The position numbers were made by a program, and so were the translations under genes. Of a stretch of DNA of 64,000 bases, positions 9,156-18,171 are shown piece after piece (position 1 is the first letter of the stretch; each line of letters starts with the position of its first letter). The DNA is taken from contig CAVWAK010000020.1 of assembly GCA_963752745.1 (NCBI GenBank), positions 101,512 to 165,511 of the forward strand. The letters run 5' to 3'. This DNA is from Thiogranum sp963752745. GTDB lineage: Bacteria; Pseudomonadota; Gammaproteobacteria; DSM-19610. Below the pieces are notes generated by a model that searched no databases, was not told the origin of the DNA, and saw nothing but the letters and a program-made list of their open reading frames with translations.

Positions 9156-9209
9156 GGTTCGAGTGTATAGAAATCTCAAGGATTTCGCCCGTATACCAAT
9201 ATAGTAGGC

Positions 9210-9992
9210 ATGGCCAAACCCGGTTTCTTTCGCACTGTCCGTATAACCCTCCTTTTGGTGGTGCTGTTCTTTGTAGGTATGAACACCTGGCTCACCCAGC
9301 TACGCAGCACCGACTGGAACGACACCCTGTGGATGGCTGTCTACCCTGTCAACGGTGATGGCAGCCAGATTACCCGGCGTTACATTGAAACCCTGACCCC
9401 GGAGAGCTTCGACAGTATTGAAACCTTTTTGTCCGACGAGGCAAAGCGCTACCAGGTCGATATCGGTGAGCCGGTTACTGTCCGTCTGGCGCCAACGGTT
9501 AACAGCCGGCCGCCAATGCCGCCTGAAAACGGCAGCACACTGGAGATCATGTTGTGGAGCCTGCAATTGCGATACTGGGCAGCGCTGAACGACGATTTTC
9601 CGGGGCCGGAACCCGATATACGGATGTATGTTGTCTATCATGATCCAGAACAGCACAAGCGCCTGCGCCACTCGCTGGGACTGCAAAAAGGCATGATTGG
9701 TGTCGTCAACGCCTTCGCTGCAAGAAGCGTGGAGCAACGCAACAATGTGGTTATCGCACACGAATTCCTGCATACACTGGGTGCAAGTGACAAGTACGAT
9801 CTATCAAGCAACCAGCCGATCTATCCGCACGGCTACGCCGAGCCCGACCGGGAACCTTTATATCCGCAACGTCGCGCCGAGATCATGGGTGGCCGCATTC
9901 CGCTCTCGGATCACCAGGCCGTTATGCCAAAGTCCGTTGCGGTATCCAGTATCGGCAACCAGACAGCCATGGAAATTAACTGGCTCAACTAA
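9210..9992 (+). CDS. Membrane-anchored zinc metalloprotease-like protein (HExxHxxGxxD)
   Basis: The 260-residue protein has an uncleaved or cleavable N-terminal hydrophobic segment (residues 9-25) and an extracytoplasmic domain with H184-E185-F-L-H188-T-L-G-A-S-D194. This is the extended zinc motif in which the third ligand is Asp, as in snapalysin-type metzincins. AEIMGG at 223-228 could supply the Met-turn. The family is not one I can name; in similar bacterial proteins it is annotated only as hypothetical. The first 170 residues have no recognisable domain. It ends 42 bases before the acetolactate-synthase-type gene and could be co-transcribed. Catalysis is inferred from the motif alone. 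Confidence 0.6.
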   Translation: MAKPGFFRTVRITLLLVVLFFVGMNTWLTQLRSTDWNDTLWMAVYPVNGDGSQITRRYIETLTPESFDSIETFLSDEAKRYQVDIGEPVTVRLAPTVNSRPPMPPENGSTLEIMLWSLQLRYWAALNDDFPGPEPDIRMYVVYHDPEQHKRLRHSLGLQKGMIGVVNAFAARSVEQRNNVVIAHEFLHTLGASDKYDLSSNQPIYPHGYAEPDREPLYPQRRAEIMGGRIPLSDHQAVMPKSVAVSSIGNQTAMEINWLN

Positions 9993-10034
9993 AATCGTAT
10001 TGTCTATACTATGCCGAACGACAGGGAGATCAGC

Positions 10035-11747
10035 ATGAGCCAGGCACACGCAGAAGAAACCGGAAAAGATGCGGGCAAGACGGACTTGCAGAAGGCATCG
10101 GATGTCTTTGTCCGCTGCCTTGAAGCTGAAGGTGTCACCCATATTTTCGGCGTTCCCGGGGAAGAAAACGCCGATTTTATGATATCGCTAATGGATAGCA
10201 GTATTGAATTCGTACTCTGCAGACACGAACAATCGGCGGCATTTATTGCCGACGTGTACGGGCGACTGACCGGTCAGGCCGGTGTGTGTCTGGCAACGCT
10301 GGGGCCGGGAGCAACCAATCTGGTCACCGGACTGGCGGATGCGAATATGGATCGCGCACCCGTTGTGGCCATAATTGGCCAGGGCTCTACAAAACGATTG
10401 CACAAGGAAAGCCACCAGAACATGGACGCAATTGCAATGGTGCAACCGATCAGCAAATGGGCGCACTCTGTCGTTGATGGCGAAACAATTCCTGAAGTTG
10501 TGCGCAAGGCATTCAAGCTCTCGGAAGCAGAAAAGCCCGGCGTGACAGTCATCGAGCTTCCGGAGGATGTTGCCAAGGAGCAGGTTAACGTCAGGCCTAT
10601 GCCGGTCTACAAAACGCGGCGTCCTGGTGCTGATCACAAGGCGGTAAATGCAGCAGTAGAAGCATTGGTTGCCGCCCGTCGGCCGGTCATACTGGCTGGC
10701 AACGGTGCCATTCGCAAAAGGGCTGCAACCCAGCTACAACGTCTGTCACACAAAACAGGTATTCCGGTGGTGAACACATTTATGGGTAAAGGTGCCATGC
10801 CCATGGATGACAATCATTGTCTGTTTACCATGGGGCTGCAGGGCAAAGACCATATCAACCACGCGCTTGATGATGTCGATCTTGTATTCACTATCGGCTA
10901 TGACCTGGTCGAATACAGTCCCAGCTTCTGGAATGCGGACATGAGCAAGAAGGTCATACATCTGGATTTTTGGCCGGCCGAGATCGATTATCATTACACT
11001 GTCGCTGTCGATGTGGTTGGCGATATTGCCGATGCCTTGTGGCAGATCAATATGACGCTGGAGCGCGACCATGCAGCCGATCTGCCCTTGCAGAACATCG
11101 ATGCCTGGCAAAAGTTACGTAACACTATTCTCCAGGACTTCGCCATGGAGAAAGACGATACGTCGTTCCCCATGAAGCCCCAGAAAGTGCTCTGGGATGT
11201 GCGTGAGTTTCTCGGTTCGAGCGACTACCTTCTATCCGATGTTGGCGCTCACAAAATGTGGATTTCCCGTTATTATCAATGTCAGGATGCCAATACCTGC
11301 CTGATCTCGAACGGCTTCTGTTCCATGGGCTTTGCCCTGCCCGGCGCCATTGGTGCCAAGCTGGCACAACCGGACAGGAAAGTGCTGGCGATATGTGGTG
11401 ATGCCGGTTTCCTGATGAACGTTCAGGATCTGGAAACAGCTGTCCGCCTGAAACTCAACGTGGTGTACATGGTCTGGGAAGATGGCGAGTATGGCCTGAT
11501 CAAATGGAAGCAGCAAAACCAGTTCGCCGGCAAGCATTCCAAACTGGACTTCGGTAACCCGAATTGGGAATTGCTCGCGCAGTCGTTCGGCATGTGGGGT
11601 AAAACGCTGACCAGTGCGGGTGAGTTGCAGGGAGCCCTGGAAGAAGCATTTCAGCAGGAAGGACCTGCACTGATCGCAGTGCCCATCGATTATTCAGAAA
11701 ACGTCAAGCTGACCAAACGACTCGGTGAGATCGAGTGCACGCTGTGA
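10035..11747 (+). CDS. Acetolactate-synthase-type thiamine diphosphate enzyme
   Basis: This 570-residue enzyme belongs to the acetolactate synthase/pyruvate decarboxylase superfamily, which condenses 2-oxo acids using thiamine diphosphate. The N-terminal domain has the catalytic glutamate in RHEQSAAFIADVYGRLTG, the middle domain starts near HKAVNAAVEAL, and the C-terminal cofactor motif begins at GDAGFLMNVQDLETA. The sequence resembles the catabolic AlsS form more than biosynthetic IlvB, and no small regulatory subunit gene follows. No alsD is nearby, so acetoin formation is not supported. A GGGAG-type ribosome site precedes the ATG at 10035; an earlier in-frame ATG at 10011 is less likely. 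Other oxo-acid substrates remain possible. Confidence 0.82.
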   Translation: MSQAHAEETGKDAGKTDLQKASDVFVRCLEAEGVTHIFGVPGEENADFMISLMDSSIEFVLCRHEQSAAFIADVYGRLTGQAGVCLATLGPGATNLVTGLADANMDRAPVVAIIGQGSTKRLHKESHQNMDAIAMVQPISKWAHSVVDGETIPEVVRKAFKLSEAEKPGVTVIELPEDVAKEQVNVRPMPVYKTRRPGADHKAVNAAVEALVAARRPVILAGNGAIRKRAATQLQRLSHKTGIPVVNTFMGKGAMPMDDNHCLFTMGLQGKDHINHALDDVDLVFTIGYDLVEYSPSFWNADMSKKVIHLDFWPAEIDYHYTVAVDVVGDIADALWQINMTLERDHAADLPLQNIDAWQKLRNTILQDFAMEKDDTSFPMKPQKVLWDVREFLGSSDYLLSDVGAHKMWISRYYQCQDANTCLISNGFCSMGFALPGAIGAKLAQPDRKVLAICGDAGFLMNVQDLETAVRLKLNVVYMVWEDGEYGLIKWKQQNQFAGKHSKLDFGNPNWELLAQSFGMWGKTLTSAGELQGALEEAFQQEGPALIAVPIDYSENVKLTKRLGEIECTL

Positions 11748-11837
11748 AATAGTTCCGGCAAGTGTCCCCAGAGTTATTGCGTGTTTATCGCCGCTTTAAT
11801 TCGGTAAGGTAAAGCCAAACAGCTATGAGTAGCAACA

Positions 11838-12527
11838 ATGATCCCCCAAACCGATAGCAAGCCTGGTGTCCGCGAGAGCCATCTGCTGCGCAAACAGAAT
11901 AATCCCGTGTTCAGTGAGTCCGCGCGCAACGTGAGCAATGAGGCGCTGGCTGAAGCTCGAATGGAAGACGGGGTGGAAATGGACCAGTTTATCCAGGAGT
12001 TCCAGGTACTGGTCAAACGGGCTGTAGAACTTGAACCCAACACGCCCAGCGAAACCATCCTCGAAATCAAGGAGCAGCTTGATCACAGCTATCAGCGTGC
12101 CTGTGCTCTCCCCGGTGATCAATCCACTATCAAGAATGCGATTCGCCAGTTGATTGAAGTGATTATGAAGGCAGTACGCAGTGGTATTGGTAATGATGCT
12201 TATGCGGAGCGCCAGCTGGAAGAGGAAATCATTGCCCGGGAGGCACATTTCGAATTACAGGAACTACCGCTGGTCGCGGCCCTTACTCACGCTGAGTCGC
12301 CGGTTAGCGAGGATGAGTTTCTGCCCTCGCTGCTGAGTGAGGCAGAGGATAGTCTGGAGCGCTGCCTGTTATTGTTCGATGAGAATCAGTTGGCAACCAT
12401 TTGCAATAATGCTGAAGAATATCTGTTAAAAACAGATCCGGATAAACAGCTTGCTGATGCCTGGCGGCGCGTGGTGCAGATTCAGGATTATTATCGCCGC
12501 CTGCTTCCCGAAACCGCGGCAAACTAG
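11838..12527 (+). CDS. Conserved-type protein of unknown function, helical and acidic
   Basis: I do not recognise this 229-residue protein. It is soluble, rich in Glu, Gln and Leu, and almost entirely predicted helix, with long amphipathic runs (about 45-75, 95-130 and 155-215). It lacks a signal peptide, membrane segment or cysteine cluster; there is one Cys pair (CNNAEEYLLK and RCLLLF) with no metal motif. It ends 8 bases before fpr and shares its strand, so the two are probably co-transcribed. This suggests, weakly, a role near redox metabolism or simply a shared promoter. The first ATG is used as start; Met at 11838 has no strong ribosome site. Confidence 0.6.
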   Translation: MIPQTDSKPGVRESHLLRKQNNPVFSESARNVSNEALAEARMEDGVEMDQFIQEFQVLVKRAVELEPNTPSETILEIKEQLDHSYQRACALPGDQSTIKNAIRQLIEVIMKAVRSGIGNDAYAERQLEEEIIAREAHFELQELPLVAALTHAESPVSEDEFLPSLLSEAEDSLERCLLLFDENQLATICNNAEEYLLKTDPDKQLADAWRRVVQIQDYYRRLLPETAAN

Positions 12528-12535
12528 GCCGTCTT

Positions 12536-13294
12536 ATGGTTGATATAGACCGCAAGCGGTGGGTTGAAGGCCGTGTGCAGGCGTTACATCGCTGGACGGA
12601 CAAGCTGTATTCCGTGCGCGTCGAAGCTGACGTGGATCCGTTCACCGCTGGTCAATTTACCAAGATAGGTTTGGTAATTGACGATGAACTGGTTGGACGC
12701 CCCTATTCCTTTGTCAACGCCCCGCATGAATCGCCGCTGGAATTTTACTTCGTTACGGTACCCGATGGGCCACTCACTCACCGCCTGATTGATTTACAGC
12801 CAGGTGATCCCATTGAAGTCAGCAGACGTGCATCAGGGTTTCTGACGCTGGACGAGGTTCCGGAAGCGCAGGACCTGTGGCTCTTGTCGACTGGCACAGC
12901 TATCGGACCGTTTCTTTCCATTCTAAAAACGCAGCAGGTGTGGGAGCGGTTTGAGCGAGTTGTCCTGGTACACGCAGTGCGACACGCTGAAGAGCTCAGT
13001 TTCGACGAAACCATTCAGTCGTTGCTAACGTCGCGAGCCGATCGCTTTCGATTTCTGCCTTTTGTCAGCCGCGAGCTCACTGAGTTTGCCTTGCCTGGAC
13101 GAGTGCCTGCAGCGATTGAAACGGGGCTTCTTGAGGAACGCGCCGGGTTTCAAATCACTGCAAATTCTTCGCAAGTGATGTTGTGCGGTAATCCGGCCAT
13201 GGTGAAAGATACCAGCGAAGCTCTGCAGGCACGTGGCCTGATCCGCAATCGCAGGCGCACACCCGGACACATCAGTGTAGAGAACTACTGGTAG
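12536..13294 (+). CDS. fpr: Ferredoxin--NADP reductase
   Basis: The 252-residue flavoenzyme transfers electrons between NADPH and ferredoxin or flavodoxin in the cytoplasm and serves oxidative-stress defence and Fe-S metabolism. The FAD-binding barrel carries R55-P-Y-S and GQFTKIGL. The NADP domain has LLSTGTAIGPFLSILK and a second motif at QVMLCGNPAMVKD. The protein ends in the aromatic VENYW typical of bacterial Fpr, where the last aromatic residue stacks on the flavin. Length and motif spacing fit the E. coli/Pseudomonas class. It follows an unknown gene by 8 bases and precedes the diguanylate cyclase by 96 bases. I saw no SoxR-type operator. Confidence 0.93.
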   Translation: MVDIDRKRWVEGRVQALHRWTDKLYSVRVEADVDPFTAGQFTKIGLVIDDELVGRPYSFVNAPHESPLEFYFVTVPDGPLTHRLIDLQPGDPIEVSRRASGFLTLDEVPEAQDLWLLSTGTAIGPFLSILKTQQVWERFERVVLVHAVRHAEELSFDETIQSLLTSRADRFRFLPFVSRELTEFALPGRVPAAIETGLLEERAGFQITANSSQVMLCGNPAMVKDTSEALQARGLIRNRRRTPGHISVENYW

Positions 13295-13342
13295 AGCGAT
13301 GTATACTAGCCCGCTAGCCCTTCTCCCGTACCCAAGCAGGGG

Positions 13343-13381
13343 TTCTATAATTTAACGATAAATAACAAGGAGTTATAGAAT
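13343..13381 (+). promoter_or_regulatory. Inverted repeat next to the ribosome-binding site of the diguanylate cyclase
   Basis: TTCTATAA (13343-13350) and TTATAGAA (13373-13380) form a perfect 8-base inverted repeat. The stem can be extended inwards by U-G and U-A pairs into the AAGGAG Shine-Dalgarno sequence (13367-13372), which lies just before the ATG at 13391. If the stretch is transcribed, the ribosome site would be partly paired. The left arm also contains a TATAAT (13346-13351), so the same bases could instead be a -10 element or an operator. Confidence 0.4.
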
Positions 13382-13390
13382 ATTACTAAT

Positions 13391-14503
13391 ATGGACGTTG
13401 ATATTAATAAAGCAGATCGTCGAATGGAACGGCGCAGACGGACAGATCGGTTCGCCGGCGAGCAGCCAGTGGCATCAGGCTTCCGCTACCCAAGCTGGCA
13501 GGAACAGCGTATCCAGTTCATCACCCGTTACGTATTTTTGTTTTTGGGGGTGCTGTTTTTCAATGTGGTTGAAGGTATCTCGCCCGCCTACTGGTCCCTT
13601 ACCCAGCTGAATATAGCATTTGCCGTTTACCTGGTGCTGAATACAGCATTTTTTGCGCACGCTCGTAATAACCAGCTCAACCCGCGGCGGTATTACGTCG
13701 CCATGTGGGTTGATATTGTTATGACCTCTATCTGTGTGCTTAACGATCCCTACGCTATTCCACCATCCCTGCTGGTCTTCATTATGGTGGTGCTGGGTAA
13801 CGGCATGCGGTATGGCATGCGTTTGTTTGCGGTATCACTCATCGGCAGTTTCGCAGCTACCATGCTGGTGCTTTCAGCGCGTTATATGATCAATGGGACA
13901 ACCCTGTCACCCGGTTTGCTGTTTCTCAATCTGTTTGGTGGCATCATCCTGGTCTATGCCTATATTCTCATGGGGCGTATTGAACGCAGTCGGCGCGAAC
14001 TCGAACTGCACAGTAACCTGGATACGCTTACCGGCCTGCTGAACCGTCGAGCACTGATGGATACTGCCAAGACCATGTTCCAGCGTTTACAGCGTAATCA
14101 ATCCAGTTTTGTCATGTTGTTTGCTGACCTCGACAAGTTCAAGGCGGTAAACGACGTATTGGGTCATGCCGCAGGTGACATGGTGCTCAAACAGTTCGCT
14201 GATATTGTCCGTCAGTCTATCCGCACTACTGATGTTGCTGCACGCTTTGGCGGAGACGAATTCGTCATGTTGCTTGAAGACACCGGCCTGGATGAAGCCA
14301 GGTATGTGGCCGTGCGCATCCAGGAACAGGTGGTCGAATGGGCCCTGGAGAATGATATCGATTTCAGTGTCACCTTTGGTCTGGGTGAAGCTCCTGTCCA
14401 CGGAAATGATTTTACCAGCCTGCTGGAGCAGGTTGACCAGGCATTGTATCATTCGAAAACCGAGCATACAGGTGGTGGCCTGGCCTTTGCCAAATGCCCG
14501 TGA
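13391..14503 (+). CDS. Membrane-bound diguanylate cyclase (GGDEF)
   Basis: This 370-residue protein makes cyclic di-GMP from two GTP. A basic N-terminus (residues 1-40) leads into about five to six membrane helices (45-62, 74-90, 104-118, 125-138, 145-163, 176-194), a MASE2-like sensor arrangement. The catalytic domain covers about 205-365 with GGDEF at 287-291, substrate residues DLDKFKAVND and GHAAGDMVL. The inhibitory RxxD site is intact at 278-281 (RTTD). No periplasmic ligand domain is visible, so the membrane part itself is probably the sensor. It is set apart from fpr by 96 bases containing a notable hairpin around the ribosome site. Confidence 0.92.
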   Translation: MDVDINKADRRMERRRRTDRFAGEQPVASGFRYPSWQEQRIQFITRYVFLFLGVLFFNVVEGISPAYWSLTQLNIAFAVYLVLNTAFFAHARNNQLNPRRYYVAMWVDIVMTSICVLNDPYAIPPSLLVFIMVVLGNGMRYGMRLFAVSLIGSFAATMLVLSARYMINGTTLSPGLLFLNLFGGIILVYAYILMGRIERSRRELELHSNLDTLTGLLNRRALMDTAKTMFQRLQRNQSSFVMLFADLDKFKAVNDVLGHAAGDMVLKQFADIVRQSIRTTDVAARFGGDEFVMLLEDTGLDEARYVAVRIQEQVVEWALENDIDFSVTFGLGEAPVHGNDFTSLLEQVDQALYHSKTEHTGGGLAFAKCP

Positions 14504-14552
14504 GCAATACTTCGTTTAACTCCTTAACACACAGCCAGTCAAATAGAGAATC

Positions 14553-15956
14553 ATGGAACAACAAGTTGATGTCGCCATCATTGGCGCCGGCAGTGCCGGC
14601 CTGTATGCCGTTGGCCAGGTAAAGCGTAAAACAGACAGCTACGTCCTTATAGACGGGGGTGAGCTTGGTACCACGTGTGCCCGCGTGGGTTGCATGCCAT
14701 CGAAAGCGATGATCCAGGTCGCGGAAGATTTTCACCGCCGCAAGCTATTCGACCGCGAAGGTATCGAGGGTGCGGATGGAATGAGCGTTGTCGCTGAGGA
14801 TGTCATGGAACATGTTCAGGATTTGCGCGATATCTTTGTCGATAAAGTACTGTCGAGCAGTACTGATGACATGGGCGAGGAGTTTATTGCCGAGTATGCG
14901 CATTTCCTGGAACCCGACCTGCTTCAGGTGGGCGACAAAAAGATACGCGCAAAGCGGATAATCATCGCCACAGGTAGCCGCCCGGTGGTGCCTGAAGCGT
15001 GGCAGGAGTTCGGTGATCGGATACTGACTACAGACGATATTTTTGAACTGGAAACCCTTCCGGAATCCCTCGCAGTCATCGGTCTTGGCGTTATTGGTCT
15101 GGAACTGGGGCAGGCGCTCAACCGACTGGGCGTACAGGTTACCGGCATCGATCAACTCGATATAATCGGACAAATTGATGATCCGGAGGTTGCCAAAATT
15201 GCGCATCAGCTCATCGGCAAGGAATTCCCGCTCTGGCTTGGACACGCAGCAGCGATCAAAGAAGCGGAGGATGGCAAGCTGCATGTCAGCGCCGGCGACA
15301 AGTCTGTAACAGTTGACAAGGTACTGGTAGCCATTGGTCGCAAGCCTAATTTCGATAACCTTGGTCTCGATAAAGCCGGACTCACCCTGAATGCTGACGG
15401 AACCCTGGATCACAATCCAAATACGCTTCAGGTTGTCGACAAGCCGGTCTTTATTGCCGGCGACGTTAATGCAGACCGCCAGTTGTTGCACGAGGCTGCG
15501 GACGAAGGGCGCATAGCCGGCATCAATGCCACCGCTGACAAACCGGTAGCCTTTCGCCGCAAGACCCCCCTGATGATTACATTCTCAGATCCGAATATCG
15601 TCATGGTTGGGGCGCGATACTCGGAACTCGACCTGGACAACACCCTGATAGGCAGCGTTGGTTTTGGCATGCTTGGACGGGCACTGATTATGGGTAAAAA
15701 CAAGGGCATGCTGAATCTCTACGCTGACAAAAGCAGCGGTCGCCTGTTGGGAGCATGCATGGCAGCGCCTCATGGAGAACACCTTGGACATTTGCTTAAC
15801 TGGTGTATCGAACAGCAGCTGACCATCCTGCAAATGGTGCGCATGCCCTTCTATCATCCGGTGCTTGAAGAAGCTATCCAGCCGGTACTGCGTGATCTGG
15901 TAGGTCAGTCCGACTGGAACGATTCGCCCTACCCGCCGGATCTGGAACCAATGTAG
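14553..15956 (+). CDS. Dihydrolipoamide-dehydrogenase-type flavoprotein
   Basis: The 467-residue pyridine nucleotide-disulfide oxidoreductase has the FAD motif GAGSAGLYAV (11-20) and the redox-active pair C42-A-R-V-G-C47 in GTTCARVGCMPSK. The NAD motif is GLGVIGLELGQALNRLG, and a second FAD motif ends in FIAGDVNADR. A C-terminal His-Glu dyad (FYHPVLEEA) is typical of lipoamide and glutathione reductases. The active-site spacing fits E3 dihydrolipoyl dehydrogenases, but no 2-oxoacid dehydrogenase E1/E2 genes are nearby, so it is probably not the main E3. It ends 2 bases before gshA, so thiol metabolism (a glutathione-related reductase) is a reasonable alternative role. It is likely co-transcribed with gshA and maf. 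Confidence 0.83.
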   Translation: MEQQVDVAIIGAGSAGLYAVGQVKRKTDSYVLIDGGELGTTCARVGCMPSKAMIQVAEDFHRRKLFDREGIEGADGMSVVAEDVMEHVQDLRDIFVDKVLSSSTDDMGEEFIAEYAHFLEPDLLQVGDKKIRAKRIIIATGSRPVVPEAWQEFGDRILTTDDIFELETLPESLAVIGLGVIGLELGQALNRLGVQVTGIDQLDIIGQIDDPEVAKIAHQLIGKEFPLWLGHAAAIKEAEDGKLHVSAGDKSVTVDKVLVAIGRKPNFDNLGLDKAGLTLNADGTLDHNPNTLQVVDKPVFIAGDVNADRQLLHEAADEGRIAGINATADKPVAFRRKTPLMITFSDPNIVMVGARYSELDLDNTLIGSVGFGMLGRALIMGKNKGMLNLYADKSSGRLLGACMAAPHGEHLGHLLNWCIEQQLTILQMVRMPFYHPVLEEAIQPVLRDLVGQSDWNDSPYPPDLEPM

Positions 15957-15958
15957 GC

Positions 15959-17533
15959 ATGTATGCCGGACTTCATCAGCGGCTGCAGAGACTTAATGCG
16001 CTCAAGCATAGTCATCTGCTGCGCAACAGTGCTATCGGGGTTGAGAAGGAAAGCCTGCGCGTCAATCGCGAGGGTGGCATTGCCCAGACTCTGCACCCAC
16101 TGGCGCTGGGATCAGCGCTGACACACCCTTATATTACGACTGATTATTCCGAGGCGCTAACCGAGTTCATTACTCCTCCGTTCCATCATATTCGCCAGGT
16201 TCTCGATTTCCTGCGCGACACCCAGCAGTTTGTTTACCAGCATCTGGGCAATGAATATCTCTGGTCAACAAGTATGCCGTGTGTTGTCTCCGGTGAAACC
16301 AGTATCAGGATTGCTGACTACGGGCATTCAAACCCGGGAAAGATGAAACACGTTTACCGTGTCGGACTGGGCTATCGATATGGCAAGGTAATGCAGGTGA
16401 TAGCCGGTGTGCATTTCAACTATTCGTTCCCGCCGGAGTTCTGGCCGATATACAGCGAGCTTGAGGGCAATCGTCTGCCCTTGCAGGATTATATTTCAGA
16501 ATCCTACATGGGGTTGATCCGAAACCTGCAACGTTTTGGCTGGCTGATCCCCTACCTGTTTGGCTCATCGCCTGCTATCTGCAAATCATTTCTGGGGGAT
16601 GAACCTACTAACCTGCAGAGTTTCAACGAGAACACCTACTATGACCCCTATGCGACTTCGTTACGCATGGGCGATATTGGCTATCAGAATAACAAGGAGA
16701 ACGAGTACGGCATCAAGGCGAATTACGATTCTCTGGGCGATTATATCGCCAGTCTTGCCAGGGCTATAGAAACCCCGTGTGAAGAATACGGAAAAATCGG
16801 TATTGTAGTGGATGGTGAATACCGCCAACTGAACGCCAATATCCTGCAGATTGAAAACGAGTACTACAGCACGATACGCCCGAAGCAAATTCTAAACGGG
16901 AATGAAAAGCCCACGCTTGCCCTTAAACGCCGTGGGGTAGCCTACGTGGAACTCAGGTCGCTGGATATAAATGCCTTTGATCCCCTGGGTATCAATGAAA
17001 GTCAGCTGCACTTTCTGGAATGTTTCCTGTTGTTTTGCCTGCTACAAGACAGCCCGGTGATAGATTCTGTAGAACGCCTGGCCATTGATGAAAATGAACT
17101 GCGTGCAGCTCACCGTGGACGCGATCCCGAGCTCACCCTGCTGCGCGGGAAAGATACGGTCTTGTTGAGAGACTGGGCCCATGAACTGCTTGAAGAAATG
17201 CAGGCCGTGTGTGAGCTGCTTGACCGTAGCACCGAGGGCAGCCCTTACTGTTCAGCGCTTGATGCTCAGTTGGCGAAAGTAAAAGATCCGGAATTGACGC
17301 CTTCGGCCAGAATGCTGAACGAGATGCGTGACCGCGGCGAAGGCTTCTATCACTTTGCCAAACGCAAGTCCGAGATACACCAGCATTTCTTCACCAACCT
17401 GCCGCTCAGCGATGAACGAACAAAGTATTTTCGCGAAATTGCCGCCAAGTCGCTGGAAGATCAGCAGGCGATCGAGTCGGCTGACGAAATTTCATTTCCC
17501 GAATATCTGCAACGCTATTTCTCACAGAACTGA
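15959..17533 (+). CDS. gshA: Glutamate--cysteine ligase
   Basis: The 524-residue enzyme joins glutamate and cysteine with ATP in the first, rate-limiting step of glutathione synthesis in the cytoplasm. It has the length of the gamma-proteobacterial GshA (about 518) and its motifs: GVEKESLRV near the N-terminus, the ATP/metal region VAGVHFNYSFP, and VAYVELRSLDINAFDP in the second half. The start ATG is 2 bases after the stop of the lipoamide-dehydrogenase-type gene, indicating an operon. No gshB is in the window. No regulatory site is visible because the gene is internal to the operon. Confidence 0.95.
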   Translation: MYAGLHQRLQRLNALKHSHLLRNSAIGVEKESLRVNREGGIAQTLHPLALGSALTHPYITTDYSEALTEFITPPFHHIRQVLDFLRDTQQFVYQHLGNEYLWSTSMPCVVSGETSIRIADYGHSNPGKMKHVYRVGLGYRYGKVMQVIAGVHFNYSFPPEFWPIYSELEGNRLPLQDYISESYMGLIRNLQRFGWLIPYLFGSSPAICKSFLGDEPTNLQSFNENTYYDPYATSLRMGDIGYQNNKENEYGIKANYDSLGDYIASLARAIETPCEEYGKIGIVVDGEYRQLNANILQIENEYYSTIRPKQILNGNEKPTLALKRRGVAYVELRSLDINAFDPLGINESQLHFLECFLLFCLLQDSPVIDSVERLAIDENELRAAHRGRDPELTLLRGKDTVLLRDWAHELLEEMQAVCELLDRSTEGSPYCSALDAQLAKVKDPELTPSARMLNEMRDRGEGFYHFAKRKSEIHQHFFTNLPLSDERTKYFREIAAKSLEDQQAIESADEISFPEYLQRYFSQN

Positions 17534-17537
17534 AGCA

Positions 17538-18122
17538 ATGACGACAAGAACACTGGTACTGGCTTCCACTTCACCTTTTCGCAAAGAGCTGCTCGAACGC
17601 CTGAATATCCCCTTCGAGACATTTTCTCCGGATGTGGACGAAACACGTCGGGACGGCGAGTCTCCCAACGATCTGGTTATCCGGCTGTCGGAGGCCAAGG
17701 CCCGTGCTGGTGCGGAGGCATTTCCGGATGCGCTGATTATCGGGTCTGACCAGGTGGCTGTATGTGGTGAGGATGTACTGGGCAAACCAGGTAATCATGA
17801 CAAGGCCTGCGAGCAGTTGACCCGGCTGGCGGGACAACAGGTCAGTTTTTTAACCGGGCTTTGTCTGCTCGACACCGCGTCCGGAAGTCTGCGCCTGGGG
17901 ATGGTGCCCTTTGACGTACATTTTCGGGCATTGGGCGAGGCTCAGATTGAGCGCTACCTGCGTTACGAGCAGCCCTATAACTGCGCTGGCAGTTTTAAAT
18001 CGGAAGGCCTCGGTATCAGCCTGTTTGAATCCATGCGGGGTGATGATCCGAATGCGCTGATCGGTCTGCCGCTGATCCGCCTGGTAAGCTGGCTGAACGA
18101 GGCAGGGATAGCGGTACCCTGA
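17538..18122 (+). CDS. Maf-family nucleotide pyrophosphatase, YceF type
   Basis: The 194-residue protein hydrolyses modified nucleoside triphosphates. The YceF subgroup acts on 7-methyl-GTP, and AGSFKSEGLGI (about residues 150-160) matches that subgroup rather than the YhdE dTTP/UTP type. Other conserved features are LASTSPFRKELLE at the N-terminus and IIGSDQVAVCG with the catalytic Asp. The start at 17538 follows the gshA stop by 4 bases; a longer frame starting inside gshA is a shadow. In pseudomonads a maf gene also neighbours sppA, here convergent. It is the last gene of the lpd-gshA-maf run. Confidence 0.9.
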   Translation: MTTRTLVLASTSPFRKELLERLNIPFETFSPDVDETRRDGESPNDLVIRLSEAKARAGAEAFPDALIIGSDQVAVCGEDVLGKPGNHDKACEQLTRLAGQQVSFLTGLCLLDTASGSLRLGMVPFDVHFRALGEAQIERYLRYEQPYNCAGSFKSEGLGISLFESMRGDDPNALIGLPLIRLVSWLNEAGIAVP

Positions 18123-18133
18123 TTGGCAACAGT

Positions 18134-18164
18134 GGCCTCCCCGACTTCAATTGCCGGGAAGGCC
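18134..18164. terminator. Stem-loop between convergent maf and sppA
   Basis: GGCCTCCCCG (18134-18143) pairs with CGGGAAGGCC (18155-18164) with one mismatch and an 11-base loop. It sits between two convergent genes, where a shared transcription stop is expected. There is no clean T-run on either side, so intrinsic termination is only moderately supported. Confidence 0.45.
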
Positions 18165-18171
18165 GGGGTGT

